Below are positions 1-16,477 of a stretch of DNA of 64,000 bases, piece by piece. Position numbers and translations under genes: made by a program. The DNA lies in the NCBI GenBank assembly GCA_950295325.1, contig OX485805.1, positions 54,584,758 through 54,648,757 of the forward strand, written 5' to 3'. Position 1 is the first letter of the stretch. Each line of letters begins with the position of its first letter. The DNA comes from Polytrichum commune. Taxonomy: Eukaryota; Streptophyta; Polytrichopsida; Polytrichales; Polytrichaceae. Under the pieces are notes generated by a model that saw nothing but the letters and a program-made list of their open reading frames with translations, was not told where the DNA came from and made no database searches.

Positions 1-75
1 TCTATTTCCGAAATCAAGTATGTTAAAAGAATAGATAAAATCCCAAGTTATAATAAGACTCGGAAGTTCCCAACG

Positions 76-294
76 AGTGATCGGGGAGAACCAGCAATTA
101 GTTACAAATGAACCGGTTGAGTTTAACAAATAACCGGTTGAAGTTCAAGACTGCAGGAAAATTACCAATCGTTTTCGAGAAGTTCATAGCATCCAATTTA
201 ACAAAGGAAAACCGGAGGATGTCAACATGTAACCGGTTGGACTAGCAAACACTAGGATCTCAACCGATTATGCCCAAAATTCTCCCCGATCACT
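76..294. repeat. MITE-like element, copy 1, with 15-bp perfect terminal inverted repeats
   Basis: The ends AGTGATCGGGGAGAA (76-90) and TTCTCCCCGATCACT (280-294) are exact reverse complements and bound a 219-bp unit. It contains three AACCGGTT palindromes (111, 132, 231). There is no coding capacity, and I could not identify a clear target-site duplication. Related units lie at about 455-1075 and, inverted, at 53704-53882. Confidence 0.6.
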
Positions 295-454
295 CTTCCC
301 ATCAATTTCACCTCCAACTTATGCTTACATAAGCATAGCTCCTAGGAATCCTCAGCCTGCCCACTGCAATAGTGTATGTATAAATGTACTGGCACTGGCA
401 GCCAGCCGCTTGCTACTTTACTATTCTCTAGGCTGTCAATCAACCCATTGACAG

Positions 455-1075
455 CCCCAAGCACTGCTTGGGAAGAACCGGCGGTTAGTTGCAGATGAAC
501 CGGTTGAGTTTAAGAAATAACAGGTTGAAGTTGGAGACCCTCAGGAGAATTACCCATCATTTTGGAGGAATCTATGGAAGAATATACCTCAAACGAATAA
601 AGCAGAACCAGAAGATGTCAACATGTAACCGGTTGGATTTAGGGGCGCTTTAGACTGTGGCCGAAGGTGGAGAGGCCATCGATTTCCACCAATCATATTA
701 CAAGAAACCAAGAGTTCAACCTCTTGACCCTTCACACTAAGACCAAAGTCCAAAGATTGTCGTGATTTAAAATGTTTACTTTTTGAAGAAGGCGACGGAC
801 TCTCGGAGGAAGTTTGGGTTGGACAAGAATGGAAACCCAAACTATGGTCGAGAGGCCGTCGGGATTTTTTCATTAAAAAATCAATCATCGACAAGATCGT
901 GGCCGTTAGATTGGAGGGGTTGTTTTGGACAAGGAATAAAGTGGGACGCTCCTTTGGGTTTGGACTTTGAACTTGGCCTTTGGAGACTTCACACTATGCA
1001 TGACCGAAGGCTCCAATTACTATATTTTATTGACTAACTATGCCCAAAAAACTTCCCGGGCACTGGCCCCGGGAG
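455..1075. repeat. Longer relative of the AACCGGTT element, copy 2
   Basis: The interval from about 467 to 650 matches 80-250 nearly base for base, including the order AACCGGTTGAGTTTAA, then GATGTCAACATG, then TAACCGGTTGGA. It then continues for about 400 bp of extra sequence before an end near 1045-1070 that is roughly inverted relative to the start (CTTGGGAAG against CTTCCCGGG). The extra DNA has no recognisable gene. I infer a larger non-autonomous member of the family. Confidence 0.45.
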
Positions 1076-1079
1076 TTTG

Positions 1080-3319
1080 CAGCTGCGGTAGACGTGTCTT
1101 GGATGTGTTTGTTCTTGAGTGAAAATAAACCGGACCATCGATACCTAGTTTGGGATTCTTCTTTTTAGAGCTGAACTGGCATCTGAATTAGTATTAGTAG
1201 GTGTTTACATTTGATAAGGTTATGTGTGAGGCACAGTAGTCCTCCTGTTCATGTGATATTCCTTCATCTTCTATGAAGTCATCTTCAAGTTGTCAACCAT
1301 TCATCACGGTCTCTATATTGTGAAGATTATTTTATTTAGTAACATCGACAACAAATAAGTATGAGAGATCAGGGTTCTAAAATGTACAAAGGTATATTAT
1401 GTTGCGACGGACTCGGACATAACATTACTCAGTTGTTGAGCTATGTTCATCTACCATGTCTTTAGAGTCAATCTGAAGCACTGCGATTCCGACATCCAGA
1501 AGCTTTCTTCTCAAATGTATTGTAGTATCTTTACCACTTCGGCACTAATTAAACTATTTTTTAGAGAAACCTTATTTTTGGAACTTGTGTTTTTAAATGA
1601 TCAAAATTTAATATGAAAAAATAAAAATTCCTTCAAATCCGAGATTGTCGAATCTAAATATATATTAAAATAATAGTTATCCTATAAATAGTTGAAGTGG
1701 CAGAGGTACCATGGTACCACTCAAATTCAAGTGTTTGATTAAGAAAAAAGAGAGACTAAGCGCCAATTTAGACCATGATGAAAAAGTGGACTAAACAAAA
1801 AAATTAGGGAATGGAGCAATTCGATTGGCTAATGGCGTTTTCAACGGTCGGGGTGTACACTATGGCCAAGTCTTCTCCAATGGAGAACTTCAAGCACGGA
1901 TGAAAAACTGACATGGATCCCAATATGACAACATTTTTTTGCTAAGGGAGTTCTTTGGAGGTCAAGTTTCTTGGGCAACCTCAAACCCTTGGACAAGAAA
2001 CTTGGCCTCTGGAGAACTCCAACTTGAGCCATTTTTCTAATTGATTTATCATCTTGTCCACCATAGCCATTGTTGCCTCAAATAACCTAGTCTTGGGCTT
2101 AAACTCTTGATCGACCAATGCACTTCTTCATTATAGTCTAAACCGGCTCTAAGGCGTGTATACCTTGTACTTACAGAAAATGGTGATGATCAATCTTCAA
2201 ATTTTGTTTGCGAGCCTTGAGTGGCATATTACTATTGCAAGTTAGCCATTTGTAGGAGTTGACATTGTGACCCACCCAAATAGTTTATTGATTGTAAGTC
2301 AATTTGAAAAGATATTGTAAATTCATTCGTTTGACCATGATCATCACATCCAGTTTAAAGTGGGCCTGATTCAGGTTCTTACCAACTTAATAGGTGTTTA
2401 ACCCTTAAGCGCTCATGCTACCCGAATGGGTTGTCACCTAATATTTTGATGGGGTTTGCGACTCACTAGATGGCTATCTATGTGGACGGAAGGTAGCTAC
2501 TGGTGTAGGGTGGTGCCCACTACCATGTGGGCCAAAATAACATATAAAAATCTCATACTCCAAGCATGTAGGATTTTTTGTTAGGTTGGCATTTGCTTGT
2601 TTGGGAGTTGTTCCCATGAGTTGCTTATATGTAAGAGCCAAATTTAGGAGCTCATATCTTTCACATATGATGCCCAATTTGGGTGGGGTTTTTTTCCTTA
2701 AGGACAAGGTGATGGTTGTGCATAACTTGACTAGATGGATTTGAAAGAAAAATAAGTAGGGCACATGTTGCTTGCTCCATGAAAAAGGAGAAATTCCTCA
2801 AAAATGATCTCTTGTGACCCTCCAACTTTCAAGGCAACATGCTTCATCTAAATTTTCTCAAAAAAACCCAAACTTTTGAGAGCAGCTCATCTATCATTCA
2901 CAAAACATATTAGGGCAAAGTTGCCAACTTTCTAAAGTTTGTGGCATGACCAAAATGGTCATGAAATGAAAAAATTCGAAGTTTTCTCTAGTTGCCCCCT
3001 GGATGAGGGCCATGTTCATATGTCAATATAACCTAGCAAATGTGATCCAATTGACTTCAAATTTTCACAAATAGAATGTATGGTATTCTAGTTCACATCC
3101 ATACAGTTGGATTTCAAAATAACATACTCCATTTTGCTACATATTAGAAATGTTCGACATTTGGTGCTAGAAATGCCCAAAAATGGAATGTGAAGGCTTC
3201 AACATTTAAGGGTTACGTTGTGGGTGTTTTAGGTGCGGATCCCAAGAGTGGATGTCAGAAAAACAAGTGGTTAAAAGAGTTAATTGGATTATGTGCTCAA
3301 ATCAACACAATCATTGAAG
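1080..3319. other. Gene-free intergenic stretch
   Basis: Only short open frames without homology, splice structure or codon character occur here. I see no RNA gene and no mobile-element ends. Confidence 0.5.
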
Positions 3320-3332
3320 GGACCCATAAGAC

Positions 3333-4545
3333 GGGTCTCTCTAAAAAAAAAACCCAATGAGTGTTACACTCGTTGGGTGGCAGGCAGGGGCATCACCAAA
3401 AAAACCCAACCCTGGCCTGACCCTTGCATTCTTGAAGGCCTCTTGTCCATATAACCCAACTCCATTTTCAAGGTCCAAAATCCAATATAGATGTGTTCAC
3501 TTCCATTGGGCAAATAAGCAATTGACTAGGATTTCATTTTCGAAGTGAAACCGTCAACAAAGCATGTAATTAACTTGGAATTTAAAAATATTACAAAATC
3601 CTCATTAGCACCGAGGTTAAAAATCTTGTGACTTACCAGTGAAAGGGTCTTCGTCATTCTTAAATGGAACTAAAATTCAGTGTTTTATTTTTAGTGTGTT
3701 TATTTTATAATATTTTAGTTAATACCTTCTACTTTCACAAAGTATATATACCCATTCAAACTAATTAAGTGTGAATAGATGTAATTAAGTCTAAATAACC
3801 GTATTATTAGGTAATTCAGCACAAGGCCTAGGTTTCTACAAATATTCATACACATTCTAACTAATACAACCTGATTAAGTGCAAGTAAGTGCATTCAGCC
3901 TAATTAAGTGTAATGAAGCCTAAACAAGTGTAATTAAGCACATCATTCCTCATATCTAAATCAAATCATGATGAAGTGCATTTAATAATTAATTAGGCTT
4001 ATTTAATTTGATAAGCATACTTTCTGATTTAAATGGGTTTAATTTGTATTAATTGGGATTATTTAGACTTAATTAAATTTAATCACACTTAATTAGTTTG
4101 AATGTGTATGAATACTTTCTGAAAGTAGAATGTATTAACTAAAATATTATAAAATAAATACACTAAAACAAAACACTAATTTCAATTCCATTTTAGTATG
4201 ACAAAGACCCTTTCAATGGTAAGTCACAAAAATTATAACCTCAGTGCTATTGAGGGTTTTGTAATATTTTTTACTTCCAAGTTAATTGCATGCTTTATTG
4301 ACGGTTTCACTTCGAAAATGAAATCCCAGTCAATTGCTTATTTATTCAATAGAAGTGAACACATATATTGGATTTTGGACCTTGAAAATCAAGTGCACTC
4401 AATATGGGTTACGTGGACAAGCAACCTTCAAGAATGCAAGGGTCATGCCAAGGTTTGGGGGATTAAGCCAGGGTTGGGCTTTTTCGGTGCTATCCCTGCC
4501 TGCCGCCTCATGAGTGCAACGCTCATCGGGGTTTTAGAGAGACCC
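3333..4545. repeat. Long foldback (inverted-repeat) element of about 1.2 kb
   Basis: The left arm begins with GGGTCTCTCTAAAA (about 3333) and the right arm ends with its complement TTTTAGAGAGACCC (4532-4545). The arms (about 3333-3790 and 4090-4545) are highly complementary along most of their length. For example, the stretch around 3440-3660 is the reverse complement of 4198-4430. The central 300 bp is AT-rich and itself partly palindromic. No transposase frame is visible. A single-arm relative lies at 40905-41160, and a 16-bp fragment of the end sequence sits at 5531-5546, just beyond the FTSH2 stop codon. Confidence 0.75.
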
Positions 4546-5587
4546 ATGGGGGGACCATTTAGGATAAAAGAGAATGATAAATAAATAAGATGTTTATTTG
4601 AGCTCCAAAAATTATGAGGAACATGGCTACCGTAAGCCTCCATTTGGATTCGCTAATCAGCTTGTACTATCTTTAATGCATGCTTGCTATCATAGGAGAA
4701 GTGGACTGAACAGGGACTAAACCTTTAAGTTAGTGGTTGCAAAGAGTGGAAGGCCAAGACGCATCACCCCCAAAAGTGTCTTATCCAGTGAAAGAGAAAG
4801 AAAATCTGCTTGCAGATTCTCAATAGGCATATTTTAGTCTGAGTTTCGAAGTTCACTTTCAATTACGATTTTGCCTCAGTAGGTATATTATTACCACTGT
4901 GTCTTGAAGTTCACTTTCAATTACAGTTTCTTGAGCTCCCAAAGTACTGCGGTTTTGTGATTCTTTGAAGTGAAGGATGTGGTTCACAAACATTCTTCAA
5001 CTCTAAGTATTAATTTCTCACATGAATTAATAGAGGTGCAAAAACTTAAGCACACATTTCTCACATGTACTGGTATGCCCTTCACCATCCAGTACTCAGT
5101 GTTCATACAATATAAGTGTTGATCAACTAAATAGAAGTAAATATAAGAAGTGAAAAGAGCTGTAATTGCAACCACAGTAAATCCCCAAAACCCTTGCATA
5201 TGGTAAGTGTGATCAACTTACAGTTATAACAAAGTAGCACTCCAAATATTTCCAGCTGCAACCATACACCAGGTCCAAGCAAACTCCCTCTGTTTCATGG
5301 CTAGTATCATTAACATACATTTTCCCATTAAATTTGTGATTCTCGTGCTCACAAGACTTGCCAAGATCTTTGCCTTGACATAGTCAGAAACAATACCAAA
5401 GGGACTTGCAGTCCTGGTCCAATTATATATTTATCCAGACATCTCAAAAGCTTCTACTACATCACATCATATGGTCCTCTACAATTTTGAAGAATCTCTA
5501 AGTAGTATGGACAAATGCTTTACAGAAGGTTAGAGAGACCCATGGGTGAGATGTTCGACATTTTATCGGTCGAACTTGGGTCCCACT

Positions 5588-10198
<4,611 letters not shown>

Positions 10199-10299
10199 TC
10201 ACAATCCCTTCCGTCGAGATGTGAACTACTGATCTTCAAATTATACTACCTCCGAAGATCAAGCTTGTCCTGCACGACAATCAGAGGAACACCATAGAC

Positions 10300-10850
10300 A
10301 TCAAAAGAAAGATAACCGTTGCACAGCTTCGTAATTTGTAATAATTGATTAGAACATGCACCAGAAACTATGTAATGTAGTTGCAGGTGCAGTTGACAAT
10401 ATGGTGATTGAATGGAGCGTCCAAGGTTAGAACTGCAATCGAGCAGTATGATAACCAGGAAATTGAGTGACAAATGTTCGCGAAAACCATGAATGTCAAG
10501 GAGGAGTCATTGCAGAGCTTATATACAAAAGAGTGAATTTCTGATCACCAATGGTGTCAGACACAAAAAAGCAACCCATTCCTGGTAGAATCGAAGGAGC
10601 ATCAGAATACAAGGTAACCCTTGCACAGCTTCGTGATGTGTACTAAATGATTAGAACATGCACCAGAAACTATGTAATGTATTTGCAGGTGCAGTTGACA
10701 ATCTGGTGACAGAATAGAGCACTTCAAAGTATGAAATTCATTTGAGTAGTATGCTCTTGATAGCCAGGAAATTAACTGACAGATGTTCGCGGAAGAACAT
10801 CAGGGAAGAGTTATTGCAGGTCCCGAATACACAAAGAGTGGATTTTATGA
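10300..10850. repeat. Tandem duplication with a period of about 300 bp in the FTSH2 5'UTR intron
   Basis: GATTAGAACATGCACCAGAA followed by ACTATGTAATGTA occurs at about 10345 and again at about 10649. The flanking sequence also matches (TTGCACAGCTTCGT before; GCAGGTGCAGTTGACAAT and CCAGGAAATT after). Each unit is about 240 bp and imperfect. It lies wholly in the 5'UTR intron, so it does not affect the protein. Confidence 0.75.
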
Positions 10851-11084
10851 GTGTACTAGACGTGAATCCTCGTCAATGCAGAGCTTCTGCTTCAAGAAAA
10901 AAACAATGCAGTTGAATCAATCAGACCCTTCAGGCTATAATATACCTGCATCCATTTCACTTCACTTAAAGGACCACACCGTCACCAAAAATACCACCAG
11001 AAACAGAACAAAACCAGGTGAAATCAAAAAATCAAGAACTTCAACTCACACCCAAGCAATTCACACACACAAACTGAGACTTTT

Positions 11085-11330
11085 AGATCTGTTTTGGCAC
11101 CTGAGCTGAAACCCACCCACCTCGGATTGCAGTATGAGGTAAATTCATTGCAATCCCAATCGAACAATACCAAAATCAAAATTCCAAAGTACATATGTAA
11201 ACTCCCCCACCAATTCACACAAGAAAGACAAGGAATCCTGAGATAGTTTGGCACCTTAAGCAAGCTGAAAACCCACCTCGGATTCTAGTGATCGGACAAA
11301 ACCGAATTCGAATTCCAAAAAGCTGAATCC
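11085..11330. repeat. Second, shorter tandem duplication in the FTSH2 5'UTR intron
   Basis: The segment GTTTTGGCACC ... AAACCCACCCACCTCGGATT ... AAAATTCCAAAG at about 11089-11190 recurs at about 11248-11325 with point changes. The period is about 158 bp. The second copy ends about 50 bp from the 5'UTR donor. Confidence 0.6.
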
Positions 11331-11599
11331 CAGGAATCATAAAAGAAAGATGATGGTGATTCATGGGATTCGACTCACCGGAGGTTGTGATGTGATTGAG
11401 GCAGCAATCGATCGAGGTGGAAGTTTGTTTGTGTGGGAAGGAAGCGAGTGGAGGTTGAAAAGGGAGGGAGAGGAAGAGGATAACGTTGGCACCACATGGT
11501 TGGCTGCTAGCCTTCTTTCTTCGTGACACCGTTCTGGCCAATGAGAATGCGCCTACTTGGCATCCAGCTATTGCCAAAAGGTGATACAAACTTGCTTGG

Positions 11600-14500
11600 G
11601 AGGGGTTAGGAGTGTCGGGATAAACAATGATTCATGTGAGTAGGTCGTGAGTTTAACTTCATCCAAATTTTTAAGTGTCAGCTTGAATGTATGAATAATA
11701 AATGAATATAATTATTTTGTGCATGGGTCCCACATAATATAATTGACATAATCCAAGGTTATTGGAACTGATCCACTTGACTAAATAATGTTACGGTGTT
11801 GGTCTTGGACCCTAATGCATAAATGGTTTTTAAATGTCTTGGGTCCAAAGATAAACAAATCTTGAGCACTCACAGGTTCATGGACCAACATCTACTAGGA
11901 GTCATGTGTTTGTTTTAAATCATCTACCAAACAAATTTTGAGGTTGGGTGCTCGCGAAATTGGGTGCTAACTTGTAAGATTAGCATCCAAAATGGTTGTC
12001 ATGTCATGAAGATCTTGATGGCATATCAAACATGTTGCCAATCTTAGACATTCATGTTGAGTTTGGAACCATTTTGTCAAACATGTGTTACATGGAGTGA
12101 TTCCATCGAGGGGCAATCAACTTGATCACATGTTTGAAACATATTTTTGCAATTAACAATTTACTTTCTTTTCCCCCTTGCTTGTAATTGAAGTCATGAT
12201 GGGTGTTTAAATATCATATTAAATTTTAGATACTGGAAACATCAATACACCAAACTTTGTCACTACTTCTAAATGTTGTCTTCATATCATAATACTAGAG
12301 AGAATTTTCTAGTGGTATTCTCAAGAAACTAAATCACAATTAAAGTAATGCAAGTTTAATACACAAATAATATGTGCTATCATGGTGGAATATATGGATA
12401 CTATTATCATATTTAAAGAAATATACTATTTAAAGAAATTTGCAAGGGATTCCAATACACCAAAACATGTCTTATTTGATTTATGTATGTAAAAATAAGA
12501 TGGATTATCTTCAACTTCGTGAGCTCAAGCACTTGCTACAACAAATATTTGCAAATCATGAACATCCATTTCAACTTTTATCTCACATTATAGATGGTGA
12601 TCTCAACGATTTACACAGTAATTCAGACATCATTTGCGGAAATGAACAATGTTGGTTAGCCCACATGTCTAGAGACTTTTTATGGTGTGTAGTAGTATTC
12701 TTTGGTTTGAGAATGTTCATCACACATGAAGACATTGGTGTATCCCTACAATGATGTAAGAAACAAAACTACTTATTAATATGTTATTTCTTTCAAGAAA
12801 GGGAAATTATTGTAAAATTCAACCATAGTCGTAGTGAAATATTTGGTGTAAGGTTCATTGGTAGTATACAAGACAATTGTATTTCCAAAATCGGACACCA
12901 CCAAAGGTTTAACCCCTCATCGTCTAATAAGTCCTAGCCAAGCCTCTCCCATGCACAAAAGTATGTATTCAAGCTATCTACTTTCATATTTAGTCAATTA
13001 TGTTAAAAATGACCATGTCTGAAGTTATTTTATTATTTGAGTGCATTTTCAAATCAATTGAAAACTTCAATGTTATTGTGTATATATGGACTAACACACA
13101 CAATTTGGATATCTATTGATGCAATAAATATACTTAAAAATTGATCATATATGTCACAAGTGAGTGAGTTTTATTATTAGTATTTTGACATAAATATATA
13201 TCATAGTGCCTTTACACGTTTGACTCTTTAAAGACACATAATTAGTATACTTTGTAGTTGTAAACTCAACAGCCCCGGATTCAAAGGAAATTTTTAAATT
13301 TCCATATTGATTTTTTAGATTTTCAATATACAAACATCCAAAAAGCAATTTTCGTAAAAATGGTTTACTTAGTGTTGAAGTGGTAATGGTACTACAATAG
13401 TGGACAAAATAAAGCACAAACCTCCATAATATTGTGTATTTGTGAAGCTCGTAGAAATTGTGTATTTGGCCATATATTTAGTCCATTGGTCTTTTTAAGG
13501 GTCAACAAAATACTTAGCATGTAATTAGAGTTAAGCAAGAATAGGCATTGAAGCATCGGTGTGTGGTTCCTCGGTTTACATACCATCATTAAACAATTAT
13601 ATATTGAGGAATTTTGGTGTTATTGTGGTTTTCCAAGTTACTGGGATTTCGCATAGGAATAGTTCCTCTAGTTGATGCAGTCTACTTAACAATTCCCAAC
13701 ATGGATTGTCTCGGGGAGGACATTGGCAAAAAAGTAGGAACAACGTGCAATAAAATATAGGGTATCATATATTGATAGTGGGTAAAATTTGTAAAATAAT
13801 TACATATAATATAGGGTGCTCTAGGTATGCGAAACATGATTCAATATGTAATGTAATATTTGACACAACATCATAAAATTACCTTAGTGGTACATATAAA
13901 ATACTATGGACATAAAGGGTTTGAAAAATCATATACCTTGCACTTCAATTATGGAGAGTGGATGAATAATTGTTGATTTTTTTTTGGGTGAAGAATTGAA
14001 GATGGATGAAATCACTTGTGGGATGTCTCCTGAGTTTTCAAGGGGGTTGGGCCCTTATCGCCCCACTCTCCTAATCTTCAATTGCAAAACCTATTGTCCT
14101 CTTTGTCCATTAGTTTTTCTTCTAGCGTGCATTGAAATCGAGATTTATAGGTTTTGGTATGTGCATGGAGGGATTCAAGTTACCAAGGTTCATTTAAAGG
14201 AACCCTAAATTGTTTTTGTGCAAAGTTTTTGGGAGTAAGCTTGGGAGCGAGTGAGAGAGTGAATTGGCTTGAAGGGTGTGTCCACAATAACAAACCTCAT
14301 ATGTACGTCTTCTCCATCCAAATGTTATTCTCTCAACCCTTTTGTAATTTTATTTTACTAAGTCCAAATGCCATGTGTTTGTATTCCAATTTTTATGGTA
14401 GAGGCATCTTGAAAATATTGCCTTGGAATTAGTTGGATGGCCATGTAGTGTAAGCAAGCCCATTTGGCAATGTGTGCACAACATTGATTATATATATAAT

Positions 14501-16100
14501 TAATTTAAAAAAATCATGTGATAAATGAGTAGCTTCAGTCCCTGACCTGCATTTGAGAAGAAGGTGCACAAAATCCAAGAAAGGTTTGGTTATAGGTATA
14601 GTAAATAGTCATGGATTGGCATGAGCAAAGTAGACGACTACAGTTGTAGTCTTTCATAAGAAAGGGCAGAGCCTCATGGTTCTACCGTTTTCTTATTCTT
14701 CTTCTTGTTTTGTTTATGATATGTACATGCACCTCACTATTGTTGTTAATACACACTATGTTGCTTTGCACCAAGCTTGATTGTGTTTTCAAACCATAAG
14801 GCTTGAACCCTAGAGTTTGCTTGTTTTCCTTGTTTTGTACATGTGTTTCTTGCGAGGCTTACAATTAATCTATAAGGACTTTGGGGAATTAAGGATTTTT
14901 TTTTGCATATAACTAATATAGGGTACTGTTAAATCAATCATTCAATAATTTATAAATACCCATAAGGTGCCAATACACTAATCCTAATAATTACCATTAT
15001 TTTATTAGCATGCCTCATAATCCATTCTAGTAAGTAAATACCTCCTCCCATAAAATACTACATAATCACATGTGTATGCTTGTTCTAAGAGGAAGTGATC
15101 TCCCCGAGTAAATTGTATGTAGACTGAAGGTTAAGAACCCATTAAGAATTAAAGACAAACCAAAGTATGCACGATTCAAGCAATGAATTTAGAACCAAAA
15201 AATAGCCAGCATTCCTTACAACTTTTATAAGGGGGGTATGGTTTCATTGAGATTATATATATTGAGAAGTTTGGAGTGTTGGAATCCGTGTTTCCAAAAA
15301 CGCAATACTTTCAATCTGAAGGCGCCAAATGCAAAAGAGATTAGGCTCATCATTCACCATGTCACATTTCACATGGTTTGTTTTCACAAGTTGTTTAACA
15401 CACCCATGTTGAAATCCTTCGTCTTGCTAAGATTCTCATCTTCCATTCTTTCCCCATTTTTTTTCCTCAAAATTTATGCTGCACTTCTTCAAGAGATCTA
15501 AGCAAAGGAAGGGAGTTTATATCTCCTTTTCAAACAATTTTACACTACCCATCTCATGTGGTGTTTTTTGTGGATGAGTTTCACCCACAAATCTATTTAT
15601 AGTAGGAACGTAAAACACACCCAACATTAGCCAACCATGACAACTCCTAAATGTTCAAGCAATTTTTTCATAGACTGATATAAAACTCAAAAAAAATGTC
15701 TTATGAGAAAAAAATGTATTTGAATAAGTAGTGAGTTGGTATATAGAAAAGTAGGAGAGAAAAAGAGAGCGAGAGAGAGAGAGATAATGCCAACCCTTGA
15801 ATGTGAATGAGGGACGCTACAATCTTGATCATAGCTGCAAACTCATATTCCGAGATAGGTTTACATAACCAACACATAACCTAAAACCAACACTACGTAC
15901 CACCGTCATACATGTGAAACCCCAAGACCTATGACTAAAATAGTGTTGATTTTGGAATTTGGAGCATAGGTACGTCTCTTAAGTTACATGTACCAAAAAA
16001 AGACTTGTTCAAGCAAACATGAACAATCATAACATCAACCAATTCAAACAACTCAAAAATGACACCACAAAAACCAAACCAAAGCAAATAATTGCACTGA
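11600..16100. other. Gene-poor intergenic region between FTSH2 and SWEETIE
   Basis: This is AT-rich DNA with only short open frames (for example 12440-12754 and 13984-14432) that lack recognisable domains, splice context or codon structure. There is a short GA-rich tract at about 15762-15785. I see no transposon coding or RNA gene. Confidence 0.5.
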
Positions 16101-16477
16101 CAACTTCGTCACACCAAAACCCTACACCTCTCTCTCTCCTCTCTCTCTCTGCTCTGCCTTCCATCACACCATCACCAAAGTTTTCGATCATCCACTATTC
16201 TATTTCCACAACATTTTATAACATTCTCGATCTCGTTGCACATAACTTACACTCTTCACGTGCTCATTTGTAGTGAATCTATCTTAGGGTTTTACTCATC
16301 ATTTTCTTTCCACGTGCATCCAAGCTGTGTTAAGTGTGCAAGAGGGCTCCGATCCAAGCACCGCATTGATTGATTGATTGCAACAGGAGCTTGTGGTGCT
16401 AAAAGTGCAATGTGCCGGAGATGATATGATTTGAGTTCGCTTTGGAGATTAATTGGTTGAATTTTGTGTTCGAGGAG
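16100..16477 (+). promoter_or_regulatory. SWEETIE: SWEETIE 5' leader with CT-rich patch
   Basis: A CT-repeat pyrimidine patch (about 16127-16152), typical of plant core promoters and leaders, precedes the start codon by about 330 bp. The patch and the adjoining CCACAACATTTTATAACATT block are repeated, diverged, at 44599-44735. The exact transcription start cannot be read from the sequence. An upstream ATG at 16020 would lie in the leader only if transcription begins before it. Confidence 0.5.
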
